A DNA stretch of 64,000 nucleotides, from positions 60,127-124,126 of the forward strand of contig DIDS01000020.1 of NCBI GenBank assembly GCA_002418265.1, given 5' to 3'. The notes beneath the pieces are model-generated. The model ran no database searches. It was not told the origin of the DNA and saw only the letters and a program-made list of their open reading frames with translations. This document shows, piece by piece, positions 35,123-44,617 of this stretch. This stretch comes from Acidimicrobiia bacterium UBA5794. GTDB lineage: Bacteria; Actinomycetota; Acidimicrobiia; Spongiisociales; UBA5794. Made by a program: the position numbers and the translations under genes. How positions within the stretch are numbered: position 1 is the stretch's first letter; every line of letters begins with the position of its first letter.

Positions 35123-36358
35123 CTATCCACCCACCCCGTCATTGTCGTCGGCAAGTGCACGGTCGAATCTCCCCACGATTTCGACGTGGAACGTCTGAGG
35201 AAACATGTCGACCGGCGTCGCTTCGATGAAGCTGTAGCCAGACTCGACGAGCAGCTTCGTGTCGCGCGCAAACGATGCAGGGTCGCACGAAACGTACGCG
35301 ATGGTCCTCGGCATGGCAGAGGTGATCGCCGCAACGCCTCGCTCACCGAGACCCTTGCGCGGAGGATCAACGACGGCCACGTCCCAGTATTCGTCAAACG
35401 ATTCGATGTCCTTCGTCATCGATCCGGTTCGCAGATGTGCATCGATGCCAGCGGCCTCCATGTTGCGCCGTGCGTACTTGATTGCTCGCGGTGAGGAGTC
35501 CATCCCGATAACGCGATGTGCATCCCGACCAACCGTCGCCCCAAACAAGCCGATACCGCAGTACCCGTCAAATAAGGTTTCGTCCTCGGTGACCTCAAGG
35601 ATGTCGCGCACAAGTGAGACGAGCGTCTCTGCCCCGTAGGTGTTGTTCTGGAAGAAGCCCTCCGGTGGGATTTCGAACCGAGCACCGTCGACGATTTCCG
35701 AAAGTACAGGGTCGCCGATCACGGTGCGTAACGAAGTTCCATCTACATGAACAACCGGGACATCCCACGACTCGACATCATCCGGTGTCTCTCCTTCGAT
35801 CAAAGCAACCGTGTCGTTTGTGCGGATCCCGCATCGAAGTGTCAGGCGTGAGACGCCGCTGAGATCGCCAAGCCGGTCGAACACGTTCCGAATCGGGGGT
35901 GCAAGAAGCAGACACGTGCTGAGGGGCACCAGGTCATTCGACCGCCCTCGATACAAGGCGGGTCGACCATCGACGACGTGAAAGTCCATTCGGTTTCGAT
36001 ACGCGAGTTGATGACCCGTGTCGACCGTCGGATGGACGCGGGGGGAGGCCACGCGTCCAAGATGCTCAAGTTGCCCGATGATCGTCGATCGCTTCCAGTC
36101 CCTCTGGAGTGTCTCATCCGCGAACTGCCACTGACAACCGCCACACAGGTCGGCATGCGGACACGGTGCATCCCTGCGACCTTCGGCCGGCTCGCGCACC
36201 TCAACGAGCGCAACCCGGGCCCATGCACCCTTGTCTTCTGTCACCGTTCCGACAACGACTTCGCCTGGCATGGCACCTGCAACGAAATGGGCCTTGCCAT
36301 CGATACGCGCAACGGCTTCGCCACCGTGGGCCATGTCGTGTGGGTGAAGTTCGATCAT
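35123..36358 (-). CDS. TrmA/RlmD-family RNA (uracil-5-)-methyltransferase
   Basis: 411 aa. An N-terminal TRAM-like beta barrel (GEAVARIDGKAHFVAGAMPGE) is followed by an iron-sulfur motif (CPHADLCGGCQW), then the methyltransferase: LFDGYCGIGLFG (SAM binding), VVDPPRKGLGE and YVSCDPASFARD with the catalytic Cys. It methylates U at C5 in rRNA or tRNA; the exact site (23S U1939-like or other) cannot be told. It ends two bases after the convergent PH-domain gene. Confidence 0.9.
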   Translation of the reverse strand: MIELHPHDMAHGGEAVARIDGKAHFVAGAMPGEVVVGTVTEDKGAWARVALVEVREPAEGRRDAPCPHADLCGGCQWQFADETLQRDWKRSTIIGQLEHLGRVASPRVHPTVDTGHQLAYRNRMDFHVVDGRPALYRGRSNDLVPLSTCLLLAPPIRNVFDRLGDLSGVSRLTLRCGIRTNDTVALIEGETPDDVESWDVPVVHVDGTSLRTVIGDPVLSEIVDGARFEIPPEGFFQNNTYGAETLVSLVRDILEVTEDETLFDGYCGIGLFGATVGRDAHRVIGMDSSPRAIKYARRNMEAAGIDAHLRTGSMTKDIESFDEYWDVAVVDPPRKGLGERGVAAITSAMPRTIAYVSCDPASFARDTKLLVESGYSFIEATPVDMFPQTFHVEIVGRFDRALADDNDGVGG

Positions 36359-36445
36359 CGGGAGAGGGTACCGCTACCATCGATCCCGGGATTCTGATAT
36401 GCGATGCGGGCGCGGTATCTTCCCGTTCCAAATGCGAGGGGAAAT

Positions 36446-36817
36446 GTGGATATCAGCACGGTGCTCCGGTTCCATCAGGAATGGTTCTACTTCTCCGTCG
36501 GATCGTGTGGACTTGTCGGTGTATGGGGCCTGATCCTCGGATTGGCCAAGCGGGAACCGTCGCGATGGTTCGGCTACGCCCGGGCGGTGGCCATTACCGC
36601 CATCTTGATTCAGGTTGGTGCCGGGGTGATTCTCTATGCAGACGGTCTACGACCAGCGAACTCGTTCCACGTGTTCTACGGCGTGGTGATAGCGATCACC
36701 CTCACACTCGCATATCTCTATCGCTCCACAATGGCGAAGCGGCCGGCAATGACCTACGGCGTCTTACTGCTGTTCGTTATGGGTCTCGGGATACGCGCCT
36801 GGATGAATGTGACCTGA
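36446..36817 (+). CDS. Small four-helix membrane protein of unknown function
   Basis: 123 aa from the GTG at 36446, behind GAGGGG at 36436-36441. Four hydrophobic stretches are visible (about residues 16-35, 45-65, 72-92 and 100-118). A conserved-looking FHVFYG segment with His lies in the third helix. The protein resembles small actinobacterial integral membrane proteins without assigned role. It lies upstream of fabI with a 54-base gap on the same strand. Confidence 0.65.
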   Translation: MDISTVLRFHQEWFYFSVGSCGLVGVWGLILGLAKREPSRWFGYARAVAITAILIQVGAGVILYADGLRPANSFHVFYGVVIAITLTLAYLYRSTMAKRPAMTYGVLLLFVMGLGIRAWMNVT

Positions 36818-36871
36818 AGGTTTCAGCTCTCCGCATCGCTCTAGGCTCACAGCGCGACGCGAAAGGACACC

Positions 36872-37663
36872 ATGCTTGAGGGAAAGAGAATCCTGGTCAC
36901 AGGTGTGCTCACCAATGACTCAATCGCCTGGCATACGGCTCGTGTCGCCCAGGAACAAGGAGCCGAGGTTGTCCTCACCGGGTTCGGACGCGGCATGTCG
37001 CTCACGCAACGATCGGCCAAGCGGCTCCCAACTGAAGCGGAAGTCCACGAACTCGACATCAATGATGCTGGCCACATGGATGCCCTCGTCGCGGCCCTTG
37101 ACAAGAAGTGGGGTGGCTTGGACGGGGCTCTGCACGCAATCGCGTTCGCACCGCCGGACGCGCTTGGTGGAGAGTTCCTCAATACACCAGCTGAATCGGC
37201 AGCGACCGCATTCCTGACCTCGGCGTTTTCCTACAAAACCCTCACTGTTGGCCTTCGACCGCTGTTTCTGAAATCGGGTGGGGGAGCCATGGTCGGGCTT
37301 GACTTCGACAACTCGGTCGCCTGGCCCGGGTACGACTGGATGGGCGTATCCAAGTCAGCTCTCCAGTCGGTCAACCGGTATCTTGCGCGGTATCTTGGCG
37401 AGGAGAACATCCGAATCAACCTCGTCTCTGCAGGTCCCCTCGGAACCGTTGCGGCGAAGTCAATACCTGGTTTCACCCAGTACGAGAATCTCTGGGCGGT
37501 ACGAGCTCCCCTCGGCTGGGATCCGCACAATCCAGATCCCGTTGCCAAGATGGCGTGTGTGTTGATGTCTGACTTCGCCCTGGCGACATCCGGCGAAATC
37601 GTCCATGTTGACGGCGGATTCCACGGCAATGCTGCTGGCCGCCACGAAGGACTCGATGCCTAG
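36872..37663 (+). CDS. fabI: Enoyl-[acyl-carrier-protein] reductase, InhA type
   Basis: 263 aa. ILVTGVLTNDSIAWH (cofactor loop), VVLTGFGRG, LHAIAFAPPDALGG, and YDWMGVSKSALQSVNRYLA with the Y-x6-K catalytic pair of FabI/InhA are present, then AAGPLGT-like SAGPLGTVAAKSIPG (substrate loop) and ADGG-like VDGGFHG. The sequence follows mycobacterial InhA closely in block order. It catalyses the last step of the fatty acid elongation cycle with NADH. Confidence 0.94.
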   Translation: MLEGKRILVTGVLTNDSIAWHTARVAQEQGAEVVLTGFGRGMSLTQRSAKRLPTEAEVHELDINDAGHMDALVAALDKKWGGLDGALHAIAFAPPDALGGEFLNTPAESAATAFLTSAFSYKTLTVGLRPLFLKSGGGAMVGLDFDNSVAWPGYDWMGVSKSALQSVNRYLARYLGEENIRINLVSAGPLGTVAAKSIPGFTQYENLWAVRAPLGWDPHNPDPVAKMACVLMSDFALATSGEIVHVDGGFHGNAAGRHEGLDA

Positions 37664-37675
37664 CAGTCTGATCGC

Positions 37676-39484
37676 CTAGGAACGTCGCACTGCGGAGGTC
37701 TCGGAGACCACACCATGTGAGGGGAGCGCCACCGTGAACGTGGCTCCTCCACCGACGGTGGGTTCGAACCACACCCTGCCGCCCATCGCCTCGGCGAGAC
37801 CTTTGACAATGGACAGGCCAAGTCCCGCCCCTCCGGTGGAGCGGGTTGCGTGCGGTTGGAGTTGGGTAAAGCGCTCGAAGATCAGGTCGTGCTTTTCGTA
37901 GGGGATGCCCGGTCCGTGGTCGATGACACTGATGCGAACTTCGTCGCGGAGTCCTGCCGTACGGATCTCAATGTCGCTTCCGCCACCGTACTTGAGGGCG
38001 TTTTCGACCAGGTTCGTGATCACGCGTGCAAACAGGTCGGGGTCGGTTGTGAGGCGACGGGCAACGGGATCGATCGTGACATGAACACGTTCTGCGTCTG
38101 GGAGGCTTTGGAGCAGCTCGCTGATGAAAGAGCCGATCTCGATGTCCGCAGGTCGCACCGGAAGGGAGGCTGCTTCGAGCCGTGACATCACGAGAAGATC
38201 CTCGATCAGAGTACGGAGGCGGTGAGATTGCTTGTCAGCCATGTCAATGAGCTGCTGAGCTCGGGGATCATCCGGGAGCAATTCAGGCCGTTTCAGGGTG
38301 CTCAACGCTCCAATGATCGATGTAAGGGGTGTGCGGAGCTCGTGGGAGACGACGGAAACGAAGTCCGTCTTCATCTGGGCGAGTTCGGCCATGCGCTCAC
38401 CCGACATCCGCACCTGTTCGTATCGAGTCAACTGGTCCAGGACCAACGCAGCGGGTGCAGCAACGGCCTCCAACGTGTGGAGGTCGTCGTCGGTGAAGTC
38501 GGTCTTCTTGTCACCGACCAGGAGGACCCCGATGATGCGGTCTTCAATACGCAGGGCCACAGCAGCCACGCGCTCTGCCTGAAGTTCTGCAGCAAGTCGA
38601 TCTGACGCATGGTCGTCATCAAAGACATTGATGGTGGCTGCGTCTCCCGACATGAAGACTCGTTGCGTCAGACCGGGTTCGTCGAGTGTCAGAACGAGAT
38701 CGTCCGCGGGAACGGTATGCCCGGAGACCCAGATCGGTGACATCAGTCCCAGCGTCTCGTTTGTGGGTTCGTAGAGCATCGCAAGACCGATGCGTGCTCC
38801 AACAGAATCTGCAACCCTTCCGACCAGCTCGGGGAGCACGTCGTTGAGCTTGGTTCCTGCTCCGATCGCAAGTGACACGTCATAGAGTCGCGCCAGCTCT
38901 CGTTCCTGATCGACGAGTTCAGATTCTCGCGATGCGAGTTCCTCATATCGGGTGGAGGATTCTTGGATCTGACTCCTGATCCGCACTGAGATCAACATGA
39001 CGAACACGGTCGCGGCCACGAAAGCGAGCAGTGCCGTGCTTGACGCCTCTGTCAGGTATCCAGTCGTCTCGCCAAGAGCAATCCAATAGCAAACAATCGA
39101 AGCGATGCCGACGACAAGTGCAGGTTGCACGGCGATCGCGGTTGCAGCAGCAAAGAAGGGAACCATCAGAAAACCGATCGCGGTCGGCGTGTGGCTCACG
39201 CGTAGCTCGATGGCGAGTTGGGCCAGGAGGGCTGCCACGCACCAGATCGCGATGAGCCAATCTGCTATCCGAGATTCGAGGGTCCGCCTCCACGGAACAA
39301 GTGTGAGCAGGATCAGCGCGAGAACGAACGCTCCGAACGCCAGGAGGATGTTGCTTTGGTCGTCGGTTGTCAGTCCGAGAGCCCAAAGCCCAAGCGTCAA
39401 CAGCGCGAGCCACGACACGATCAGACCGGTGTGGATCGCCCTGATTCGATACTCGATGGTGAGACGGTCGTCTTGTACTGTCAA
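37676..39484 (-). CDS. Membrane sensor histidine kinase with GAF domain
   Basis: 602 aa. Six or so hydrophobic segments occupy residues 15-170, then a short coiled coil (ELASRESELVDQERELARLYDV), a GAF-like sensor domain at about 190-340, a HisKA domain with VVSHELRTPLTS (phosphorylated His about residue 378), and a HATPase domain with NLVENALKYGG, DHGPGIP and GGAGLGLSIVKG. All catalytic boxes are intact. No response regulator is adjacent. The start is 42 bases from divergent ddl, hinting at a cell-wall link by position only. Confidence 0.9.
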   Translation of the reverse strand: MTVQDDRLTIEYRIRAIHTGLIVSWLALLTLGLWALGLTTDDQSNILLAFGAFVLALILLTLVPWRRTLESRIADWLIAIWCVAALLAQLAIELRVSHTPTAIGFLMVPFFAAATAIAVQPALVVGIASIVCYWIALGETTGYLTEASSTALLAFVAATVFVMLISVRIRSQIQESSTRYEELASRESELVDQERELARLYDVSLAIGAGTKLNDVLPELVGRVADSVGARIGLAMLYEPTNETLGLMSPIWVSGHTVPADDLVLTLDEPGLTQRVFMSGDAATINVFDDDHASDRLAAELQAERVAAVALRIEDRIIGVLLVGDKKTDFTDDDLHTLEAVAAPAALVLDQLTRYEQVRMSGERMAELAQMKTDFVSVVSHELRTPLTSIIGALSTLKRPELLPDDPRAQQLIDMADKQSHRLRTLIEDLLVMSRLEAASLPVRPADIEIGSFISELLQSLPDAERVHVTIDPVARRLTTDPDLFARVITNLVENALKYGGGSDIEIRTAGLRDEVRISVIDHGPGIPYEKHDLIFERFTQLQPHATRSTGGAGLGLSIVKGLAEAMGGRVWFEPTVGGGATFTVALPSHGVVSETSAVRRS

Positions 39485-39526
39485 CCAAACCCCTGAAGAT
39501 GTTGCGGCACACGGTAATCTGACCCG

Positions 39527-40570
39527 ATGGCGAGAGTCCTCCTTCTCTTCGGCGGAAGATCATCCGAACACGAGGTTTCCTGTACCTCGGCAGTGTCCGT
39601 GAGTGATGCACTTGTGGGATCCGGCCACCGCGTCATTCCCGTTGGGATTGACCGAGAGGGCCAGTGGTTCCTCGCCGACACCGCGTATCGGCCCTTCCGC
39701 GCCGAGGGCAGATCGGTGGCATTCCGTGTTCCCGAAGGTGTACTCAGCGTTGGGGGTGAATCGGTCGAGTTTGATGTGATCTTTCCGGTTCTCCATGGGC
39801 CGATGGGCGAGGACGGGACCGTGCAAGGGTTGTTCGAGATGTGCGACACGCCCTATGTCGGATGCGGCGTGCTGGCGAGCGCATTGTGTATGGACAAGGA
39901 TCTCACGAAGGGACTCGTCAGTCAGGCCGGTTTTGCAACGTCGCTATGGCGAGCGATCCAGCGAACCGACTGGGACCTCGACTCGGAAAGCATTGTCTCT
40001 TCGGTCGCAGCCGACTTGCGTTTTCCCTTGTTCGTGAAACCTTCAGCGCAAGGCTCCTCTGTCGGAATTTCCAAGGTCACCGATCTGGACACCCTCACCT
40101 ACGCCATTGCGAACGCGTTCCGCTACGACACAAAGGTTGTGGTTGAGGAGGGCATCGTCGGCCGTGAAATCGAGGTTGGGGTCCTTGATGGGCCGAGGGC
40201 ATCCCTTCCCGGGGAGATCGTGATCGAAGATGGCTGGTACACGTACCAAGCAAAGTACGAGGATGACACGAGCGAATGCGTTGTGCCAGCCGACCTCACC
40301 GAGGAGGAAACGAAGACGGTCCGTGGGATGGCTGAGTCGATTTTCGATCTGCTCGGCCTCACGGGGCTTGCTCGGATCGACTTTTTCTACGACACGGCCA
40401 ACGAGCGCTTCCTGTTCAACGAGGCGAACACGATGCCAGGGTTCACATCAATCTCTGGCTTCCCAAGGATGTGGATTGCATCAGGCCTCACCTACGAGGA
40501 ACTCTGTACCAACTTGGTCGACGCAGCGTTCGTCCATCACGAGGAACGAGGAAGACTCGAGATTCGCTGA
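39527..40570 (+). CDS. ddl: D-alanine--D-alanine ligase
   Basis: 347 aa ATP-grasp enzyme. LLFGGRSSEHEVSCTSA, VIFPVLHGPMGEDGTVQGLFE, FVKPSAQGSSVGISKV, TGLARIDFFYD and NEANTMPGFTSIS are the standard Ddl blocks, with the metal-binding acidic residues present. It makes the D-Ala-D-Ala dipeptide of peptidoglycan precursors. No murF/murC genes surround it, so it lies outside the dcw cluster. Confidence 0.95.
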   Translation: MARVLLLFGGRSSEHEVSCTSAVSVSDALVGSGHRVIPVGIDREGQWFLADTAYRPFRAEGRSVAFRVPEGVLSVGGESVEFDVIFPVLHGPMGEDGTVQGLFEMCDTPYVGCGVLASALCMDKDLTKGLVSQAGFATSLWRAIQRTDWDLDSESIVSSVAADLRFPLFVKPSAQGSSVGISKVTDLDTLTYAIANAFRYDTKVVVEEGIVGREIEVGVLDGPRASLPGEIVIEDGWYTYQAKYEDDTSECVVPADLTEEETKTVRGMAESIFDLLGLTGLARIDFFYDTANERFLFNEANTMPGFTSISGFPRMWIASGLTYEELCTNLVDAAFVHHEERGRLEIR

Positions 40571-40577
40571 GGTACGG

Positions 40578-40811
40578 TCAGATTCTGATGACCGGGCATG
40601 TGAGCGTCCGATCAATCCCCGCCACCGGTTGGATCTTCGTGACGACGAGGTGACCAAGTGCATCAACATCTTCAGCGGTTGCCGACACGATGACATCGTA
40701 TGGCCCGGTTACCGCTTCCGACGACGTGACCCCTTCGATACCAGCGATGGTTGTTGCGACTTCTGAGGCCCGCCCCGAGTCTGTCTGAATGAGAACATAT
40801 GCTTGAACCAT
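40578..40811 (-). CDS. Stand-alone Lrp/AsnC ligand-binding domain protein
   Basis: 77 aa: AYVLIQTDSGRASEVATTI, EAVTGPYDVIV and a C-terminal IQPVAGIDRTLTC strand give the RAM fold of AsnC regulators without any DNA-binding domain. Such proteins form oligomers that may bind amino acids or modulate full-length regulators. It is convergent with ddl, which ends 7 bases away. Confidence 0.85.
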   Translation of the reverse strand: MVQAYVLIQTDSGRASEVATTIAGIEGVTSSEAVTGPYDVIVSATAEDVDALGHLVVTKIQPVAGIDRTLTCPVIRI

Positions 40812-40886
40812 GTGGAGAAGCTTACAGCCTAGAAATGAACCTCGGGTGATGGCCGCTGCACTGCTGTGAAAAGCTGAGAGCTGAAA

Positions 40887-40906
40887 GCATCGAGGCGTCA
40901 GCCTCG
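40887..40906 (-). terminator. Possible terminator after rpmB and the cold-shock-like gene
   Basis: A perfect six-base stem CGAGGC/GCCTCG with a four-base loop (40891-40906) begins one base after the minus-strand stop codon. Only a weak T-run follows (ATGCTTTC), so termination may be partial. Confidence 0.45.
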
Positions 40907-40907
40907 C

Positions 40908-41120
40908 TCAGTAGCCGTCTGATCCGAAGCGGAGGTTCGTCGCAACGGGGGGGTCATCGTTTGACATGTCGAAGCGGACCCGTTGCCCCTGTCGGAGAAA
41001 GCGGAACATCGAGTTGTCGAGGCTGCCTGGTTTGAGAAGCACCTCGGATCGGTCATCGTCACGCACGATGATGCCAACACCGCTGGCACTGTCGTACACC
41101 TTGACGACTCCTTGGCTCAC
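40908..41120 (-). CDS. Small degenerate cold-shock-domain-like protein
   Basis: 70 aa from a GTG at 41120, 22 bases after rpmB. GVVKVYDSASGVGIIVRDDD aligns in shape with the start of cold-shock domains, and FLRQGQRVRFD with their second half. The aromatic residues of the RNA-binding motif KGFGFI are lost (SGVGII). It may have kept the OB fold with altered ligand binding. The start has no good ribosome site, so coupling to rpmB is likely. Confidence 0.6.
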   Translation of the reverse strand: MSQGVVKVYDSASGVGIIVRDDDRSEVLLKPGSLDNSMFRFLRQGQRVRFDMSNDDPPVATNLRFGSDGY

Positions 41121-41142
41121 GAGCGATCGACCGGACGGGACA

Positions 41143-41331
41143 CTAGACCTTCTCGACCTTTCCTGCCTTGATGCAGGAGGTACACACACGGGCTCGCCGC
41201 GAGTTGGATCCGAACTTGACACGGATCTTCTGGATGTTGGGACGCCAGGTCTTCGAAGAACGCTTGTGCGAGAAGCTGACCTGCTTGCCGGTCCATGGCT
41301 CTTTGCCACAAATTTCGCATCTGTATGCCAT
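41143..41331 (-). CDS. rpmB: 50S ribosomal protein L28
   Basis: 62 aa. RCEICGKEPWTGKQVSFSHKRSSKTWRPNIQ is the conserved L28 core (read from ATG 41331). It carries two CxxC pairs (CEIC and CTSC), so it is the zinc-binding C+ form. It is divergent from recG, with about 78 bases between starts, and precedes the cold-shock-like gene on the minus strand. Confidence 0.95.
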   Translation of the reverse strand: MAYRCEICGKEPWTGKQVSFSHKRSSKTWRPNIQKIRVKFGSNSRRARVCTSCIKAGKVEKV

Positions 41332-41409
41332 CGTGAATAGTCCTCCTGAGGCGTTCGCAAAGATAGCAGGGGAGCCCCAGTACCGGCCCCTCTCGTAATC
41401 TTGGCATCT

Positions 41410-43611
41410 ATGGTCGAACCGATTCCTCTGAAGCGGACCCTCGCATATCTCGACGACATTCCCGTCGACATGGTCAAGGGAGTCGGGTCTGCCACACGCA
41501 AGAAGCTCGAGGCGGTGGGCGTCGGCACTGTTGCCAGGCTGCTTTTGCACGCGCCACGTCGGTATCTGGACCGTAATCAGCTGTTCGACATCCAAGCCGC
41601 TCCGATCGGAGAGGAAGTCACCATCGGAGGAGTGGTGGAACGCTTCGACAAGATCCACATCTCTCGTGGGAGGACGATGATCAAGGTGCGTGTGTCTGAT
41701 GGAACGAGCACGATTGACTGTGTGTGGTTCAACCCCTACAAGAAGGCGACGGTCGGTGCCGAAGTCCTCCTTGGCGGCAAGATCGAACTGTTCAACGGGC
41801 GACGCCAGATGACCAACCCCGACATGCAGGAGTACGGCAAGGTGGATTCGTTGCTCATGGGTCGGGTGGTTCCTATTCATCCGAGTACCGGCGGTCTGCC
41901 ACTCGCAAAGCTACGCGCGTCGATGATCAACGCGTTGCAGCGTTCCCTCCCGATGGAGGACGTCGTGCCGGCCGATCACCTCACAGCACTGGGCCTTGTC
42001 GACCGATCAACTGCTTTCATGAACATCCACTTTCCCAACGAGCTCCGTGACGTGGGGCCCGCGAGAAAGCGGCTGATCTTCGACGAGTTCCTTCGCATTC
42101 AGATGGTGTTCAAGGCCCGCGAACACGATGAATATGTGTCGCGCCGCGGAGTGCCAAACGTCGAGACCGGCGAGCTGACCACTCAGTTCATTGCCCATTT
42201 TCCATTCGAACTGACATCCGGTCAGCACGATGCCCTGGAATCAATCAAGGCTGACATGGTTGCACCGACTCCGATGCACAGGCTTCTCCACGGCGAGGTC
42301 GGCTCTGGCAAGACCGTCGTCGTGGTGATTGCCCTCCTCGCGTCGGTTGAGGGGGGCCATCAGGGAGCCGTGATGGCCCCTACGGAGGTGTTGGCCACCC
42401 AGCATTACCTTGGGACCGAACAAATCTTACGCGATGCCCAGATGGCACCTCCCGAGGAAGATCCTGCCGCAGGGGGAACAGCGTCATTGTTTGGTGGGCA
42501 AGATCCCGTGACGCGGCCCGTTCGGATCGGGCTGTTCACTGGGTCACGGGTTACCGTCAACTTCATCCGAGGCGACGTCAGTCGATCGCAGGGGCTTGCA
42601 TGGCTCGACGACGGAACGATCGACATTGCGTTCGGAACGCACGCCTTGATCCAGGAAGACGTGGCTATGCGCTCACTTGGTCTTGCCGTTGTTGATGAAC
42701 AGCATCGATTCGGGGTTGAGCAGCGGGTCCAGTTGCGTGCAGCGCGCGACGACGGTGCGGTGCCTGATCTGCTTTTGATGACGGCAACCCCCATTCCACG
42801 AACGCTCGCGATGGTCCAGTACGGCGATCTGAAGGTGTCCTCCATTGCCGAGATGCCGGTGGGGCGTGTTCCGGTCAAGACGACGGCTGTTGCCGAGGGG
42901 CTGGAGGCTGACCGGAGGGTCGATGAGGAAGTGGCGACTCATCTCGCGGCCGGTGGCCAGGTGTTTGTCGTGTGTCCACTGATCGAGCACTCGGACAAGA
43001 TCGATGCGAGATCCGCCGTCTCTGAGTCCGTACGGATGGCGGCAGCGTTGCCCAATGCCCGTGTGGCGCTGCTCCACGGTCAGATGAGCTCGGACGACAA
43101 GGCTGAAACAATGCTGAGGTTCCGCAACCACGAATTGGATGTCCTCGTCTCAACAACGGTGATTGAAGTGGGGATCGATGTCCCGAATGCGACGCTGATT
43201 GTGGTTCGAAATGCTGAGCGGTTCGGATTGAGCCAGCTTCATCAGCTCAGGGGTCGGGTCGGTCGGGGTGATCAGCCGGGAACCTGCGTGCTCGCCGTAG
43301 ATGCCTCGACCGGCGACGCAGACGCACGAATCTCGGCAATGCTTGAGTCGAACGATGGCTACGTGCTTGCCGAACGCGACCTTGAGATTCGGGGCCAGGG
43401 CAAGGTCTTTGGTGAGAGTCAATCCGGCGCCACAGATCTACGACTTGGGGACATCCTACGCGATGCTGACGTCCTCGACAGTGCTGCCAGACTCGCAGCT
43501 GACGCGATCAAGAACGACCGGAACTCGGTTTTCGTTGAAGCCGTGCTCGACGAAGCCGACCGGTTTCTGGGTTTTCTTCCTGAAGCGGTTGAGGCAGGTG
43601 TTGAACTGTGA
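41410..43611 (+). CDS. recG: ATP-dependent DNA helicase RecG
   Basis: 733 aa from ATG 41410 (TTG at 41401 is possible). The N-terminal wedge/OB domain (IQAAPIGEEVTIGGVVERFDKIHI) is followed by helicase motifs LLHGEVGSGKTVVV (Walker A), APTEVLATQHY, VVDEQHRFGV, MTATPIPRTLAM, and VIEVGIDVPNATLIVV with HQLRGRVGRG and QSGATDLRLGD. An acidic or Ala-rich insert (EEDPAAGGTASLFGGQDP) interrupts the first helicase lobe. RecG remodels stalled forks and branched DNA. It overlaps rsmD by four bases. Confidence 0.95.
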   Translation: MVEPIPLKRTLAYLDDIPVDMVKGVGSATRKKLEAVGVGTVARLLLHAPRRYLDRNQLFDIQAAPIGEEVTIGGVVERFDKIHISRGRTMIKVRVSDGTSTIDCVWFNPYKKATVGAEVLLGGKIELFNGRRQMTNPDMQEYGKVDSLLMGRVVPIHPSTGGLPLAKLRASMINALQRSLPMEDVVPADHLTALGLVDRSTAFMNIHFPNELRDVGPARKRLIFDEFLRIQMVFKAREHDEYVSRRGVPNVETGELTTQFIAHFPFELTSGQHDALESIKADMVAPTPMHRLLHGEVGSGKTVVVVIALLASVEGGHQGAVMAPTEVLATQHYLGTEQILRDAQMAPPEEDPAAGGTASLFGGQDPVTRPVRIGLFTGSRVTVNFIRGDVSRSQGLAWLDDGTIDIAFGTHALIQEDVAMRSLGLAVVDEQHRFGVEQRVQLRAARDDGAVPDLLLMTATPIPRTLAMVQYGDLKVSSIAEMPVGRVPVKTTAVAEGLEADRRVDEEVATHLAAGGQVFVVCPLIEHSDKIDARSAVSESVRMAAALPNARVALLHGQMSSDDKAETMLRFRNHELDVLVSTTVIEVGIDVPNATLIVVRNAERFGLSQLHQLRGRVGRGDQPGTCVLAVDASTGDADARISAMLESNDGYVLAERDLEIRGQGKVFGESQSGATDLRLGDILRDADVLDSAARLAADAIKNDRNSVFVEAVLDEADRFLGFLPEAVEAGVEL

Positions 43612-44144
43612 GGATCATCGCAGGAATCGCAAAGGGAAGAACGATCAGGACTCCACGGGAGGGGACGAGACCCATGACCGGAAGGGCACGCGAGTCGATC
43701 TTTTCGATTCTTGCCAACCGGCTCCCCGATGCCAGGGTCCTGGATCTCTTCGCAGGGTCAGGTTCGCTTGGACTTGAAGCGTTGAGCAGGGGGGCGGACT
43801 CTGCCGTTTTCGTCGAAAGCAGCCGACGTGCGGTGACGATCCTTGAAAGCAATATCGAGGCCGTGGGGCTCGGGGGTACCGTCATTCGGGCGACGGCAGC
43901 ACAAGCCCTTGCGTCCATGGCCGACGAATTCGACATCATCTTCCTCGACCCGCCGTACGCTGATGACGACAGATCGGTCGAATCGGTGCTTGGGTCGCTC
44001 GCGCCCCTCACGGCAGTCGGAGGGATTGTTGTTGTGCACCGACAGGCAAGGAGCATGTTTGATGTCCCAGATTTCCTCACTTGTACCGATCAGCGGCGTT
44101 ACGGTGATGCTGTTGTCACCATGATGGAGAGGATCGAAGCGTGA
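43608..44144 (+). CDS. rsmD: 16S rRNA (guanine966-N2)-methyltransferase
   Basis: 178 aa. MRIIAGIAKGR, then RPMTGRARESIFSIL, VLDLFAGSGSLGLEALSRGA (SAM site) and IIFLDPPYADD (the DPPY catalytic motif) are diagnostic for RsmD. GTG start and four-base overlaps at both ends place it in the recG-rsmD-coaD chain, a common bacterial arrangement. Confidence 0.95.
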   Translation: MRIIAGIAKGRTIRTPREGTRPMTGRARESIFSILANRLPDARVLDLFAGSGSLGLEALSRGADSAVFVESSRRAVTILESNIEAVGLGGTVIRATAAQALASMADEFDIIFLDPPYADDDRSVESVLGSLAPLTAVGGIVVVHRQARSMFDVPDFLTCTDQRRYGDAVVTMMERIEA

Positions 44145-44617
44145 TCACCGCACTGGTTCCCGGGAGTTTCGACCCACCGACGAAGGGTCACCTTGATGTC
44201 GTCGAACGATGCGTGGGTGTGTTCGACAAGGTCGTTGTCGGCGTGGTCCACAATCCGTCCAAATCACCCCTGTTTACAGCAGACGAACGGGTTGCGCTGT
44301 TGGAGGCGTGTACCGGACAATGGCCGAATGTGTCGGTAGCGAGTTTCCAGGGCCTCCTTGTTGACTATGCCCTTGAGATAGGGGCCAAGACGGTCATCAA
44401 AGGCCTCCGGGCCGTGACCGACTTCGAATACGAGATTCAGATGTCTCAAATGAACCGTCATCTCTCAAGCGACGTCGTGTCGCTGTTTGTTGCGACAAAG
44501 CCGGAGTACGGATACCTCTCCTCCTCGTTGGTGAAGGAGGTTGCTCGCCTCGGTGGATCGGTCGACGCCCTGGTTCCGGAACCCGTTGCCATAGCACTCA
44601 AGGAGCGTCTTTCATGA
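44141..44617 (+). CDS. coaD: Phosphopantetheine adenylyltransferase
   Basis: 158 aa. TALVPGSFDPPTKGHLDVVER carries the nucleotidyltransferase T/HxGH-type signature, with VVGVVHNPSKSPLF, KGLRAVTDFEYEIQM and the YGYLSSSLVKEVARLGG block. It makes dephospho-CoA, the penultimate step of CoA synthesis. GTG start overlapping rsmD; its end overlaps the SepIVA-like gene by four bases. Confidence 0.96.
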   Translation: MITALVPGSFDPPTKGHLDVVERCVGVFDKVVVGVVHNPSKSPLFTADERVALLEACTGQWPNVSVASFQGLLVDYALEIGAKTVIKGLRAVTDFEYEIQMSQMNRHLSSDVVSLFVATKPEYGYLSSSLVKEVARLGGSVDALVPEPVAIALKERLS

